From Symbiotaphrina buchneri (taxonomy: Eukaryota > Ascomycota > Symbiotaphrinales > Symbiotaphrinaceae): 64,000 nucleotides of DNA. Position numbers and translations under genes: made by a program. Under the pieces are notes generated by a model. The model made no database searches. It was given only the letters and a program-made list of their open reading frames with translations, and was not told the origin of the DNA. Below, piece by piece: positions 33,614-45,582 of this stretch; position 1 is the first letter of the stretch; every line of letters starts with the position of its first letter. The stretch covers positions 434,001 to 498,000 of the forward strand of contig BCIG01000010.1 of assembly GCA_001599915.1 (NCBI GenBank). Reading direction: 5' to 3'.

Positions 33614-34594
33614 ATGTCTCCAGGGCTACCGGTGCTGACGAGCCAGGACTGTCCAGGGACACCTCCCAAGCAGCCTTCCGCTCCAGATCCGGCCGCGGAC
33701 CCCGGAGTTCAACCGCAACATGCGGTGACGGACGATACTGGAGCGATACCAGATGATGCGGACATCGACATCTTCGCTCTTTCCCCTCTTGCGGCCTTGC
33801 GGATGCTCAGCCGCAGCATTGACGCTCTGGTTCGGATGACGGGCGACGTGCCGCCGACCCCTCCTCTCAGTCATCCCAGTACTCCGAACCTGAAAGCATT
33901 GCAAGCGGAAAAGGAAGAAATCTCCCGAAGCCACCTGGGACAGAGTGCTGATGGACCGCGACCGCGCACCCCGTCCTCATCAAGCTCCGGAGAACATGTT
34001 GATAGCGTTCCCCTTCGAAAGACTCCGTTGGGCAGCCCAGAGTCGACACGCGATCAGTGCATCACCGTGATCGGCGCTAACGCGGAGCCAGTGACCGTCC
34101 AGCATGGGGCCATTACGCGCAAATTCTACTCCAAGAAACCACCACCCATTTCGCTGGAGGATTATCTGCTTCGACTACATCTCTATTGCCCAATGTCGAC
34201 AGCAGTCTACTTGGCCGCTAGCCTCTATCTCCACCGACTGGCGGTGCAGGAAAGGCTGATCCCGGTAACGGCCAGGAACGCGCATCGGCTCCTCCTTGCC
34301 AGTCTACGTGTGGGGATGAAAGCGTTGGAGGATTTCAGTTACCCTCACCGACGCTTTGCCAAAGTAGGAGGCGTTACCGAGCAAGAGTTGGGTCGGTTGG
34401 AGATAAGCTTTTGCTTCTTGTGTAGCTTCGAGCTGAAGGTGGATGCCTCTCTGCTCCATGAGCAGGCCATCTCGCTGCGTAACGCAGCACGCACATCTAC
34501 CGGACCGTTGGATTTTCAACCAAAGCTACCTGCCTTGAAGGAGAAAGCGACGGGCGGGACAATGTCAGTTACTGCCGTTGCGGCGGGCGCTTGA
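33614..34594 (+). CDS. PHO80-type cyclin (PHO85 cyclin family)
   Basis: A 326-residue single-exon cyclin. The first 130 residues are Pro/Ser-rich and disordered, with several SP/TP sites. The cyclin box follows: FYSKKPPPISLEDYLLRLHLYC, then AVYLAASLYLHRL, then the RLLLASLRVGMKALEDFSYPHRRFAKVGG core that marks the PHO80/PCL group, then the helix with NRLE-like ELGRLEISFCFLCSFEL. Such cyclins bind PHO85 kinase and control phosphate, glycogen or polarity responses. Which PCL subgroup it belongs to cannot be told here. Confidence 0.9.
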   Translation: MSPGLPVLTSQDCPGTPPKQPSAPDPAADPGVQPQHAVTDDTGAIPDDADIDIFALSPLAALRMLSRSIDALVRMTGDVPPTPPLSHPSTPNLKALQAEKEEISRSHLGQSADGPRPRTPSSSSSGEHVDSVPLRKTPLGSPESTRDQCITVIGANAEPVTVQHGAITRKFYSKKPPPISLEDYLLRLHLYCPMSTAVYLAASLYLHRLAVQERLIPVTARNAHRLLLASLRVGMKALEDFSYPHRRFAKVGGVTEQELGRLEISFCFLCSFELKVDASLLHEQAISLRNAARTSTGPLDFQPKLPALKEKATGGTMSVTAVAAGA

Positions 34595-35722
34595 CTTAGG
34601 ATGTCTGTTGGAACTGACTGGATGATTTGTTTGACGAATATATCTGCAAGCATGAGGGGAGTTTTCGTATGCACATCACTGGCACCGGAGACATGTGGAG
34701 GCAGAACAGAGGTGACCGTGTCACAATATCTTGGCGTCATGTTCCGTATCAGGCGCACTCAGCGGGTTGCTACTTGTATTTGTTCTGTGTTTTGTCTAAT
34801 TTTTGGGTTCAATCTCTTTGAGAGGGCAAGGGATATGGGATAGCATGGGGGCGTTGGCGGCTGGTGGAATGCAATAGGACGAGGATCTTCTTCCCTCAAT
34901 TGGCCATTTCGCACGTGGATGAGCTCTTGGATATGGAATATATGGTAAGCAATTCGAGGAAGACGGTGTTAGTTACTATTGGAAGTCGCAGATTGCTTCT
35001 GCCTTGAGCGACGCCTGAAAGCAACCCGGAACGTGTGCAAATCCACTTATCCTGTATGATCATCGTGTCAGTAAGGTAAGGTAAGGTAAGGTAAGAGACT
35101 ACTATCAATACCAGGGACCGTACCTTAAGGTACCTTTAACATTCGCGGGCGCCTTAAAATAGCCTCCCAACAACCTATCGGATCAGAAGGTTGCAGATTA
35201 CGAATACGCCTCACAGCTTGGCATTCCACGCTTGGGGACTGCAGGTAATTCATATGGACACAGTGTACGAAGTACTCGTACACCTGCGCCCAAAGCACCT
35301 GCAGCCACGGTTTTCAATTTGTAACTTACATTTATCTTACTAAACGAGGCTGTACTTACCTTACCTTACACGACGCCCTGCTGATCCGCACCCTTTGAAG
35401 CCTAAGGTACCTTACCTAAGGTAGGTAGATATCTGTATTTGTATCTCTTCGTACGTGTAAGGTACCTTACGTTACTCGGTCGTGTACTGGCTGCGTACCT
35501 TACCTTTACAACCGTCCCGATCGGCTACTCTAAAACAAGTTCAAGTCGTCTCCCTCTTTGCTCCCGACTCGAATTCGCCATCATCACTGACTTTCACCCT
35601 TTCTCCTTCCAGATTGCGACATCTCTGGCGCCACTGCATCCGCCTGCCGAAATACATACCATCTGGCCGCTGCGCAGTGATCACCGGACCGCGAACATCC
35701 GGAGCAGACACCTTCCGTGACA
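34595..35722. other. Intergenic region rich in GGTACC palindromes
   Basis: No supported gene. It holds five GTAAG units (35071-35095) and two perfect TAAGGTACCTTA palindromes (35403-35414 and 35458-35469), with more imperfect copies around 35120. Confidence 0.5.
35071..35095. repeat. (GTAAG)5 microsatellite
   Basis: Five perfect tandem GTAAG units, visible directly. Confidence 0.92.
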
Positions 35723-36710
35723 ATGTTGGCGTGGTCGCTTGCTTTGGTAGCAGCCCTGTCACATCTTGTGCTGGCGGATGTTAAGTTCACCAGTCCGGCT
35801 GCTGGTGCCACTTTAACTGGTGGAGGGACAATCACCGTTGAATGGGAAGATTCTGGGACATCACCGTCAATCTCTGATCTTCTATCCTACCAGCTATTCT
35901 TGTGCGCGGGAGGGAACGATGACAGCAACTTTGTAAGCGACAGGCCCATTCCGCGATCTGAGACACTTGATCTCCTGTTCTGTTGGCTAACAATTCATCT
36001 TCTTCCGTCTAGATTCAACTCACTGCCCTTGTGACACAAGGCTCATTCACGACCGGAAATAGCGCTGCTGGTACAATCCAAGCCAACATCGGTGGCACCG
36101 GCACCAATGCATAGTAAGACCGCCTGTTGCAACCTCCATTCGCAGGACATGCCGCTGATCGACGATGTTTTGTGCAGCTTCTTGAAGATGATATCAGTGG
36201 CCACTGTTGGTGGGACTGTCACTAACTATTCGCCTCGCTTTACATTGACTGGCATGACCGGTGTCTTCCCAGCAAATGTCCAGACGGGGCTCAGCACTGT
36301 GACAGGCACAGATGGTCCGGATACAGTCAACGACGTCAATGACGGGACCGACACCGCTGCCGGAGGTGCCGCCGAATACACAGTCGACTACACCCTGCAA
36401 ACAGGCCTTACGCGCTATGCCCCAATGCAGCCGCAGCCACCGACGAAGATAACAGCCCAATCCGCCACCCCGTTATACCCGACAAGCTCCGTCAGTATAG
36501 CGACGACATGGCTGCCCACACCGAGCATAGTGACAACAATCACACAGAGTGCTACTTACAGCGTATCTAGCAGGGAGAATACGGTGAGTGCGCTTTCGGC
36601 ATTTCGCTTTAGACACGGCAGACTGACTATTCAATTTTTGTAAATAGGCGTCGGCTGCAGCGCAGCCATCGGATGATATGGCGAAGTTTCTGGCGCGGTG
36701 GAAAGATTAG
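35723..36710 (+). CDS. KRE9/KNH1-like cell-wall beta-1,6-glucan protein
   Basis: A 259-residue secreted protein, exons 35723-35932, 36013-36113, 36178-36583 and 36648-36710. A hydrophobic signal peptide (LAWSLALVAALSHLVLA) precedes the Kre9/Knh1 N-terminal Ig-like domain, DVKFTSPAAGATL through the ISVATVGGTVTNYSPRFTL strand region. The conserved C-terminal Kre9 motif RYAPMQPQPPTKIT is followed by a Thr/Ser-rich stretch and the YSVSSREN segment. It ends in AKFLARWKD without a hydrophobic GPI tail, so it is secreted rather than anchored. Family members are needed for beta-1,6-glucan assembly. Confidence 0.85.
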
Positions 36711-37208
36711 GCTTGTCCTTATCACACCCCCTGAGGTGGACATGGGGAGGTGCAGGGGAGCCTGGCAGTACTCAGTGATCGGGCTTGAGAAACTAAGAGT
36801 AATGCGTGTCATTCATCCCTTTGATGGCGTTGTGGAGTCAGTGTAAAGAGGAATTCGTGGGCGTCGACTGAGAGCATTGGGAGAGGAAGGAATGCTTCAA
36901 AACGACACAGGGGCCGATTTGGGCCTGGCGTATCTACTCGGTGTGGGAGATGGCGAACCAAGGCATCCATTTCCCAATAGAATTGCGACCTCGCTGAAAA
37001 TATATGTATATCTATACCTTTCCCCCAGTTTCCTTGATCCTTGGTGGTTCCGGTTTGCCGTGGGAGCGCAGTAAAGCATCCCTAGCTCTAAGCCTCCTCA
37101 CTCACCAGATCTTCCGCTCTTGTAACTCTCGAGACCCCACCCACAAAGACGAGCAACCACCCTCGTCGGACATTCGATGCTTTCCCTCCCCAAAGCAAGG
37201 TTACGAGA
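36711..37208. other. Intergenic region
   Basis: Short spacer holding the wall-protein 3' end and the dipeptidase promoter. I see nothing specific. Confidence 0.4.
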
Positions 37209-38743
37209 ATGGATGCTGTAGAATCAGTGCTCGCTGGCAAATACCCAGCCAAAGCCCATGCGGAAAGGGTCGTCGCATATTTGAAGAACAAAGCCGCCAG
37301 TGTCGATGGAGTCATCTATCTTGAAGGCCAGAAAGAGCGCCTTCAGGAGGATAACGACGAAGCGCAGCCTTTCAGGTGAGCTAGTCCGAACCCTGGCTTG
37401 ACATCATGGCCAGCTGATTGACCGCTTCTTCCAGACAACGGCGGTACTTTTACTACCTGTCCGGTTGTGCTCTACCGGACTGCTACCTAACATATAATAT
37501 CCCAACACAAAAGCTAACACTGTTCATTCCTCCCATACGGCCAGACGAGGTGATATGGTCTGGCCTTCCGCTCAGCCCATCCGAGGCGCTAGAGTTGTTC
37601 GACGTCGATGATGTCCGGCCCTCGACGGAAATCAATGCGTACCTTGCAAGCGCCGAGTGCGCCAAACAGACCGTCTTCGCGATCAAGGATCAAGTTTCAG
37701 ACAACGTTACCTTTTTACCATTTGACAACACCGAGTTCCTTTTGGTCAAAGAAGCTATCGAAGAGCGCCGGGTGGTGAAGGACGATTACGAGATCGCCCT
37801 GACCAAGAAAGCCAACCAGATATCAACAATCGCACACCATGCTGTCATGAAGGCGGCAAAACATGCAACCAACGAACGCGAGCTGGAGGCCCTGTTCCTG
37901 CAGCAGTGCATTGCCAACGGGTGCCGCGAGCAAGCCTATCACTCAATTCTGGCATCGGGAACGAATGCGGCCACTCTGCATTACGTCAAAAACTACGAAC
38001 CGCTTGAGGGGAGATTGAACTTGCTTGTGGATGCTGGGGCGGAGTACAACTGCTATGCGGCTGACATCACGCGAACGTTTCCCATCAATGGCAAGTTCAG
38101 CTCCGAGAGCAGACAGATCTATAACATCGTACTCAGGATGCAGAACGAATGTCTGGCCATGCTCAAGGAAGATGTCATATGGGATGCGGTCCATGAACAC
38201 GCTCATAAAGTTGCAATTGACGGCCTACTCCAGGTGGGCATATTGAAAGGCTCAGCCAAGGCCATTTTTGAGGACAGGACAAGCGTGGCCTTCTTTCCCC
38301 ATGGGCTCGGGCACTATCTGGGCATGGACACGCACGACACAGGCGGACATGCAAATTATGCAGATAAAGACCCCATGTTCAGGTACCTCCGTGTGAGGGG
38401 AGGTCTGCCAGCGGGATCGATAATTACAGTGGAACCGGGTGTAAGTCGAGCACTCCGGTCCAGCAGCTATTCCCCTCTTAACTTGACCAGATATACTTCT
38501 GCCGATTCATCATCGAGCCATATCTGCAGGACCCAAAGCATTCAAAGTACATTGATCCAAGTATCTTGAACAAGTACTGGTCGGTTGGCGGGGTCAGGAT
38601 AGAAGGTATGCTCTGGTTCCCAAACCACCGGCCCTTCCATGCTGACTGGCAAAGACGATGTGTTGATCACAAAGGACGGTTATGAGAATCTCACACCAAC
38701 TGTCAAGGAGGCAGAGGAGGTGGAAAGCCTCATCAACGGATAG
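37209..38743 (+). CDS. pepP: Xaa-Pro dipeptidase / aminopeptidase P (prolidase family M24B)
   Basis: A 458-residue cytosolic metallopeptidase that cleaves X-Pro bonds. Exons 37209-37375, 37435-38440, 38491-38605 and 38655-38743. The pita-bread fold and all five metal ligands are recognisable: two Asp in [20 protein letters not shown], His in [16 protein letters not shown], Glu in ITVEPG and Glu in GGVRIEDDVL. The N-terminal creatinase-like domain has the [14 protein letters not shown] segment. pepP is the usual Aspergillus name for this group. Confidence 0.92.
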
Positions 38744-38933
38744 CTATGTTTATCTCGGTGATATCTTTCAAGCTTTTAATGTTATACATGACAACTCTAG
38801 CTCATTCCAGCAAATGCAGCCGTTCCAAGTTTCTGGTATTACCAGCTCACTTGCTGTTCAGAGCGCCCCAAGCCGAACTATCCTATCAGAATTGTATCGA
38901 ATTGGTGATGGCTATATCACAGATCGACGACCA

Positions 38934-39991
38934 TCATGCTAGACTGGTCCTTGCTCGCTTGCGGGCGCTCTTTTCCCCGCCTTGCTCCTTGTCTTCTCTC
39001 CGTCCCTTCTCCCTCGCGTCCAATACCAGACTAAGGACGTCGAATCCGAATTGGGGATATTCCAAACACAACTTTTTGAATTCGTCTTCTGCATCATGCC
39101 GCAGCACGTGCGACCGGTGGGCCCAGAACGCGGCGACCGGCTTCCGTATGGTGGTGTCTTCGCGCGGCGTATTCGCGTAGACGTAACGTGCGTAGGCGAT
39201 CTCCGCCCGAGCATGGGTATTGATGCGATGTATCTTCGAGTGAGCAAGCGTCTTGAGTTCCTGATGGCAGGTTAGAATCACGGGTACCGCTCTCGTCCAG
39301 GCTACACAAGGCTGGGGAACCTACAGGTACCCCCAACTTATCCGCCAAAGTGTATACCCTTGCATGCTTCAGAAGTTGGTCTCCTGTCTCGTCCACCGCA
39401 GGGACAGATGGATCAGGCTCCAGTGCGTTTGCATCGTCCAGTTTGCGTGGGAAGTATTCGCCCGTGTACAGGAATTGAAGGAAGCAACCGACGGCATCCA
39501 AGCTCTCATCTGCAAGCTCGATCCGCCGCTTCTATGCCATGTCAGTAGATGACGGCCGCAATCGTTGCCCGCACGCGCTGACCGTTGCTTCGTCGGAAAA
39601 GCGACTGCAGGCTTCGGCGAAGAAGGGGCTCTGGACCAGCAGAGCCTGGTGAGCTCGCAGCAGGATTTCTTCACCTCCAGCGCCAACGACTATTTCCACC
39701 ATTGGACTCTTCAGATAACTATACATTGAAGCGTGAGTGGTCTGAGTGATGGAGGGGTGACAGGCGACTGTTTTCGGAAAGGGCAACGCACTCAATGAAG
39801 GAGGGCTTCGCTGGGACTGCTTCCTCCGCTGTGCCATTATCATTCTGCGCCCGATTGTCTGCGCCATTGTCCGCGCCATTGCCGGCCTCTACGGCTTCAG
39901 GCGGTTCTGCGCCCGACATTTCAACATCGGCGCCGGCGACATCGGTAGTAGACGAGGTGTGGGGAGTGATCTGTACTTCTGGCTCATCCAT
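38934..39991 (-). CDS. BTB/POZ domain protein
   Basis: A 289-residue protein, minus-strand exons 39792-39991, 39583-39718, 39325-39531 and 38934-39260. An acidic leader of about 67 residues rich in Ala, Gly, Asn and Asp precedes a fungal BTB domain: VEIVVGAGGEEILLRAHQALL, SPFFAEACS, RRIELADES and FLQFLYTGEY. The helical back half (ARVYTLADKLGVPELKTLAHSKI) is standard for single-domain fungal BTB proteins. The C-terminus is basic. These may act as CUL3 adaptors or protein-interaction scaffolds; no partner can be named. It is convergent with the dipeptidase, about 190 bp apart. Confidence 0.85.
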
Positions 39992-40540
39992 GACGCTGGA
40001 TGTGCACTGTGCGATTCCTGTCGTTCTCGACGACGATAAACGAGCGTGGGCCTCGGCTGGGCGCAACCGAGTAGAGTAGATGGATTGTCAAACCGCAGGG
40101 AGCGAACGTGATGGCCGATGCCAATTAATCAGAATGGCACTGCAATCCTCGATGAGAAGGAGCGGCAGGGATGGCAAGAAGGAAAGACGGCTGCGGAGTA
40201 GCTGTGGATAGCTTCTGTAAGGTCGGTGTAGGGAGTATGCACGAGCTACCTATCATTGAAGTACTTAATACCTTACTTCGTATTTGTACGGTACTTAAGT
40301 GTACGGTACCTGCCTTTAGCTCGTAGCTTATTCATTCTACCACCCCGTCCACTCAACCACACGCGCACACACACATCATCATATACACAAGACATCTTAC
40401 CTACAAACTCCTCCCAGCTGCCATGCCATGACTCGCTAGCCAGCGTCATCATCGTCATATCGTGCCTCGACTTTGACTTATTCTGATCCTCAGCTTTCTC
40501 ATTCTTATCACCTCACTCCCACTTTGTCACCCTCGGCGCT
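39992..40540. other. Divergent promoter, BTB gene / basic protein gene
   Basis: About 550 bp; GTACGGTACTT-type motifs near 40260-40310 and a CT/CA-rich leader just before 40541. No gene seen. Confidence 0.4.
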
Positions 40541-42163
40541 ATGCCCCGCCCGAAGCGCACCAAAGTCGCGACGGCCAGTCAGCCTAGACGCGTCGCAAAC
40601 TCACACAGCACTTTCAACCCTGACCCGCCCCGGCGCAACCCTACGCGCGCCGTCGCCGAGCGCGTCGAGAACGTCAGTGACGACAGCGATGGCTTTGTTA
40701 CGACCAGTAGACGCTTGAAGAGGCGAAGGGTCGATGACGAGGTGGACACGACCATGACCGGGGGCCTTGGGGATGGCGATGTCAAGGATGCGCATCGGAT
40801 CCGAGGCAGATCCAGCCAGAACGCCGAACTCTCGAGGATTGCGAGGGACGCAGATCGCGCCGCGGCCATTGAAAGGCTAAAGAAGAGAAAGGAGGAGGCC
40901 GACATGGAGCATCATGGCGTAGCTCCAATCCCCAACCATGACACTACATCGGCGCTGGAATCTGCTCCTGGACCGACGCGTAACACGTCAGCGGAAAGCT
41001 CACAAGAAGAATCCAGCCCAGAGGTTGGCTTGAGGGCACACGGCACACCGGCCGTCGAGAGCTCGGTCCTGGCCATAGGCAAATTCAAGCGGCGCCCGCG
41101 GCAGCCTAGTATCCTTCGCATGGTGAAGCTAGACCAGGCTGGAGACCTTTCGAACCCTGAAGATGACGAGGATATGGATGGCTTCAGCCCGGAAGACGAG
41201 TCCACGCCATTGCAAGCCTCAAAGACGACATCTGATGCACAGGTCGGGATCCCGCTGTCAACGTCTTCTTCTCAGGCCCTTTTGGGACTGGTTTCCCCAG
41301 GATTGGCGGCTATTTCTGCATCGGGAGGCGATCTTCCTTCTTCTCCACCACCACCCATTGCGGCCTCAGTCGACTCTCTCGGGCAGACGTCACCCTCTGA
41401 TGGACAGAGCCTTCCGCATCATGTACCAGGGCATTCGCAAGGCTCTCGCCGATCACATCGAGAACATACGCCAGACGTACCTAGTGGAACCATGGCACCA
41501 CCCCAAAGCAGCAGCCCTCTGCAGGGCAATGCTGGGACCAACGCTGATGGCTCGCACGCAGCGGACCACTTAACCGCACATCCTGCAGCATTGTCTGGCC
41601 CAAGGCAACGAACCACTACAAAGGCAAGGAAAGACCGGGCTTTGTCGACGGCAGCTTTGCAAGACCTACTCCCTCGACGTCGTCATCGTACCCAGCGGGG
41701 TGGAGTGGATCAAGATGGATTTGACATCCCCATCACGGACGGTGAAGAATCAGATGTGTTAGGCACAGACGATGACGAGTTAAGCTATGGGACATCAAGA
41801 CCAGGGGCTAAGCAGCGTGGGCGGCGATTGCCCGTCAAGAGAGGCGCAACCGGCAAGCAGACCGCTGTTAAAGCTAGGCGGAACAATGCCGAACACCCTA
41901 CTAAGATGCCAGTGAAGACTTATGAACATCGCCGCCGATTGTCCGATAAGGAGAACGAAGAAGGTGTTCCGTATGAGGAAGCTGACGATCTTGACCTGAT
42001 GGTGGAAGAGACCACGGGACAAAAGAGGAAGGGACCGGCCGTAGACTACCGGGGATTGCAGGAACTCAAAACCCAGGCGCAAAAGTTCAAGGAAGTGGAC
42101 AGTTGGGAACTGGATTTCGAGGAAATCACTGCCAGCAGTAGCAGTCCTAGGGATGCTAGATAA
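40541..42163 (+). CDS. Hypothetical basic, probably nuclear protein
   Basis: A 540-residue single-exon frame that I do not recognise. It starts MPRPKRTKVA and has a basic bipartite patch TSRRLKRRRVDDE near residue 60 that looks like a nuclear localisation signal. A short charged helix follows (IERLKKRKEEADME), then long Ser/Pro-rich low-complexity sequence with acidic blocks. Near residue 365 is a basic segment with DLLPRRRHR. The C-terminal helix LQELKTQAQKFKEVDSWELD is the best-structured part. The composition suggests a chromatin or cell-division linker protein, which is inference. Confidence 0.7.
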   Translation: MPRPKRTKVATASQPRRVANSHSTFNPDPPRRNPTRAVAERVENVSDDSDGFVTTSRRLKRRRVDDEVDTTMTGGLGDGDVKDAHRIRGRSSQNAELSRIARDADRAAAIERLKKRKEEADMEHHGVAPIPNHDTTSALESAPGPTRNTSAESSQEESSPEVGLRAHGTPAVESSVLAIGKFKRRPRQPSILRMVKLDQAGDLSNPEDDEDMDGFSPEDESTPLQASKTTSDAQVGIPLSTSSSQALLGLVSPGLAAISASGGDLPSSPPPPIAASVDSLGQTSPSDGQSLPHHVPGHSQGSRRSHREHTPDVPSGTMAPPQSSSPLQGNAGTNADGSHAADHLTAHPAALSGPRQRTTTKARKDRALSTAALQDLLPRRRHRTQRGGVDQDGFDIPITDGEESDVLGTDDDELSYGTSRPGAKQRGRRLPVKRGATGKQTAVKARRNNAEHPTKMPVKTYEHRRRLSDKENEEGVPYEEADDLDLMVEETTGQKRKGPAVDYRGLQELKTQAQKFKEVDSWELDFEEITASSSSPRDAR

Positions 42164-42845
42164 GGCACTTTGTTTTCTTTCACCATGTCGGAACCCGCGA
42201 AGGACCGACCTACGTATGGGCTTCACCTTGCAAAGGATGTTGATGTGAAATTCGGAAAAGGTTGATTAGGGATTTGGCTAAGGATGCCGTGGCGTTACAG
42301 GGGCTTTGTTGCAATGAGGAAATAGCCATCGACGATTTCTACGACCTGGAGGATAGGTTGGATGGCAGGAGCTGATTACCGTTGTCACGTAGTGATTGGC
42401 TTAATACAAAATTACAGGACCCTAGGAGCCGCAGGTCAATAGACTTGATGTCAAATATTGACTCTTTACCCAGCACCATGCTGTTGAGACTGAGCTATTG
42501 ATGCCTATGACCCTCGTCAAAGGCCATTCCCCGAATACTAAGACAGAGTAGGTAGCCTGGTCGGGGCTGACGCCGCATCATCATCAGAAATATCCTGAAG
42601 CTCACACAACATGGTGACCGTATCAACGTATGTACAACAACGCGGAATCTTTTCCCTGTTGTTTCCGTTGCATGCCGCCACCCATCCTCCTTTCAGGCTT
42701 ATCTTGTCTGTCTGTGGCTGGAGCCATATGGGACTTTGAGTTGTTGATCTGGACGTGGCCACCCATCCTGCACTCAAGGTTATCTTGTCTGTCTGTGGCT
42801 CGATCTGTACAGGACTTTGAGGTCTTGATCTGGACGAAGACAACG
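42164..42845. other. Intergenic region with tandem duplication
   Basis: Spacer between the basic protein gene and a minus-strand hypothetical gene. Apart from the 81-bp tandem duplication it holds nothing I can name. Confidence 0.45.
42678..42839. repeat. Two imperfect tandem copies of an 81-bp unit
   Basis: The unit beginning CCACCCATCCT and containing TTATCTTGTCTGTCTGTGG and GACTTTGAG recurs 81 bp later with about a dozen or more substitutions. Visible by direct comparison. Confidence 0.8.
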
Positions 42846-43657
42846 TCAGCGGACTGTCCTGTTCCAGGCATGGGGATGTGCACGACGTACCGCTTCATTC
42901 ATGAGATCGGCCGGATTAACGTGACAATCCATCCGGTCTTCGTAGACATTGTACCAGTTCCGCTGGCCAAGTGGTGACAAGAAACCCACTCCCGGACAGC
43001 CCAGATCTTCGAAATGTGTCACAAACTCGGTTCTGGTCACGATCTTCTTCTACTGCTGCTTAGCATTGGACCTGAAACTCCAGGAGAGTGACTTACCGCA
43101 TGTTTCGACGGCTCGACCATGCAGACAAGCTCCACATTTTGGACTTGCTCATCTTGCGTATGAAGCTGATGGAGCCGATCTGCTTCTCTCAGTGCGGCGG
43201 GCAGGGAGTAAGGACTGACTCGGGAGACAGGAACGCGAAGACGTCGACGGATGACCTTGCGCGTGAAGCTGGTGTCAGAAGTCCGACCTCTCAAGTCCCC
43301 AATCTCGATGCCGCCGAGGACGAAACCAGCCATGCTTAGAATCGAGCAATGCTGCAGCTGGGTTTCGCAGAGGAGAAGACGGAGGTCTACTGACAACTCT
43401 CAGGGTGTTGCTAGAGCATGTATTGGAAAACAGCCAGAATGTCGATGAGAATTGTGTCGGTCTCTTACGAATGTATTTGCTTGAGCACACTGCCGTTGCA
43501 TCTCAAGAGGACCGACTGCGTATAGGTGTGCACCCAGATACTGTGACCACCTGGGAGGACGGTCGACATCGCTGCTAAAGACGGCTGCACGAGGTTTAGA
43601 TTGGACTGCAGTTCTGATCATAGGCAACCTCGACCATTTCTGTACTATCTGACCCAT
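42846..43657 (-). CDS. Hypothetical protein
   Basis: I do not recognise this protein. Three minus-strand exons (43469-43657, 43097-43396, 42846-43049) join in phase into about 230 residues. The first acceptor (GAGAG) and the third exon start are my best phase-consistent choices. Readable segments include RWSQYLGAHLYAVGPLEMQRQ, which looks like an amphipathic helix, a LRLLLCETQLQHCSIL helix, GFVLGGIEIGDL, and a basic VIRRRLRVPVSRVS stretch. There is no signal peptide and no catalytic motif. The 81-bp tandem repeat lies right at its 3' end. Confidence 0.5.
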
Positions 43658-44031
43658 CTAAGGTTGGACCGTGCAAAAGATGCCTGCGGAGCGCACATAT
43701 ACAATAGACCTTGGTCTCTGGAGACCTGTGGAGTCACGTCTTCCTTTTTCAAAAGAAATCCAGGTGCCGCGGGACCACCTGGACCTTCTTATGCAATGTT
43801 CCTCGATAATCTCCCTTAATAAATGGCTTTGGTTTCCATTTGCTCCCATCAAAAAGATCATATGAGGGGCCCGTGAGCGTTGCATACACCTGAAGATGCA
43901 GGAATCGCTAATTGATCGCTCCTCTAGCAGTGCATGCTCATCTCATCAATACGTTCAAGCCTTAATGTGTAGGCTGACTCCCACACCAAATCTTCTATCC
44001 CGGATCGACAGAGATGAGACCCTGGACTGCC
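43658..44031. other. Intergenic region
   Basis: Short spacer between two minus-strand genes. I see nothing in it. Confidence 0.4.
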
Positions 44032-45582
44032 CTAGCTATCAGCCACACTGTCTTCCGCGCCAGGTTGCAAGGCGGGAGTGGTAGACCTCGTTGGCTTCTC
44101 CCTTTTGAAGAAGGATATGTTTTCGCGGAGCGCAACATATTCGGAGTCGGCATACCCCAGTACCTTCTCAATCTCGGTACTCTTGAGTCCTTTGATTCTA
44201 CTAATCTCCGTTGCAGAATAGTTGACTAGCGCCCGCCCAACTTCTTCTCGAACATGAGCTACCTCTCCGGAGGCCGGGGATCGCCTGACAACCACCAATC
44301 TGACCGCTTCCTGTTGGGCGAAATGGCCCTCAACGTCTACCACTCCCACCGGCAAGAGGCCAGCTTTGTCCGTCAATGCACGATGAGCACCTTCGTCAAT
44401 GAGCAAGGTCCCATGCGGCGCCAGGCCATGGAGAAGCCAAAAGTAGCGGTCCCGGATAGGATGTGGATCGGGCACGAATCGGGTATGAAGCGGCGGCTTG
44501 GCCACGGTTTCGAGACTCAAAGAAGATACAGATGCTGTGAGCGGACCTTCCGAGGGAGTGGAAGGCATGGACGGCGATGAACTTTCCAATTGTCTGGTCG
44601 CCTGGACATATCTAACGATATTGGCAATGTTACCAGGGTTCGATGAGCGCGTTATGACGGTCGTCACTCCAGCTGAGGTTGCCAGACGTGCGGCAACTAT
44701 CTTCGTTGACATACCCCCTGTACCTAGGTTCGAGCCAGCCGTGGAGACGTCTGCGGCGAGAGTAGAAATGTCTTCAACTACCTCTATAGCCTGAGCGTCT
44801 GGGTGAGCTCTGGGGTTCTTGTCGTACAGACAATCGACGTCAGTCATCAAGAACAAGAAATCAGCTTGCACCATAGCAGCGGTGATGGCTGAAAGTGTGT
44901 CATTATCACCGAATTTGATTTCCTAGCACTTTAGTTATAGATCGACCGAGACGTAGCATAGTGGAACTTACTGTGACCGCCAACGTATCATTCTCATTGA
45001 CTATGGGTATCACGCCATAGTCGAGCAGGGCATTGAAAGTATTTTGGGCATTGAGATATTGAGTACGCTGCCACTTCTGGTCAGGTCTTGCGCGGGTAGA
45101 TCGGGAAGACTATTGTTACGTACGTCTGCAATGTCATTCCGGGTCAGTAGGACCTGAGCCACAGTTTGACCTAGGTGCCCGAACAAGCTGTCCCAGAGAC
45201 TCATAAGCCTACACTGGCCGATAGCTGCCAGGCCCTTATCGCGGCCAGGAGTGTTAGCTACGGTAGTCTAGTCCCAGAATAGATGTGCCCTCATACCTGA
45301 ACCTTTGGCAGGTGTTTGGGACGCCGATCCATGTCCATTCTGCGGAGGCCGACTCCAATGGCTCCGGAGGAGACAATGACAACCTTGTGGCCATCTTTAC
45401 GAAGTTTGACGGCCGTCTCGACGATCAGAGAGAGAATGGACAGCAATGGTTCATGGGTCTTTTCGTCAACAATGGAGCTGGTCCCTAAAGAACAACATCC
45501 ATGAGCCAGACGTTATGAGAAAAGGGGAAGGAGGCGGGCAATGCCTACCAAGCTTGATGACAATGGTCAGGTGCTTTCTCAT
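44032..45582 (-). CDS. PRO1: Glutamate 5-kinase (proline biosynthesis)
   Basis: A 439-residue enzyme that phosphorylates glutamate to gamma-glutamyl phosphate, the first step to proline. Minus-strand exons: 45549-45582 (34 nt), 45297-45484, 45124-45234, 44972-45067 and 44032-44922. The amino-acid kinase domain shows [56 protein letters not shown] and [10 protein letters not shown] Ser/Pro-rich linker leads to a C-terminal PUA domain ([13 protein letters not shown] to [10 protein letters not shown]), the long form typical of fungi. Confidence 0.93.

Noticed and set aside
36838-36900. Possible tRNA-like stem patches in several spacers
   Set aside because: I could not form a cloverleaf with a T-loop GTTCRANNC and matching acceptor stem in the spacers I read. 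A covariance search would be decisive.
42623-42898. Minus-strand open frame through the tandem repeat as a separate gene
   Set aside because: It overlaps the stop of a better-supported exon, and its repeat-derived composition does not look like a folded protein.
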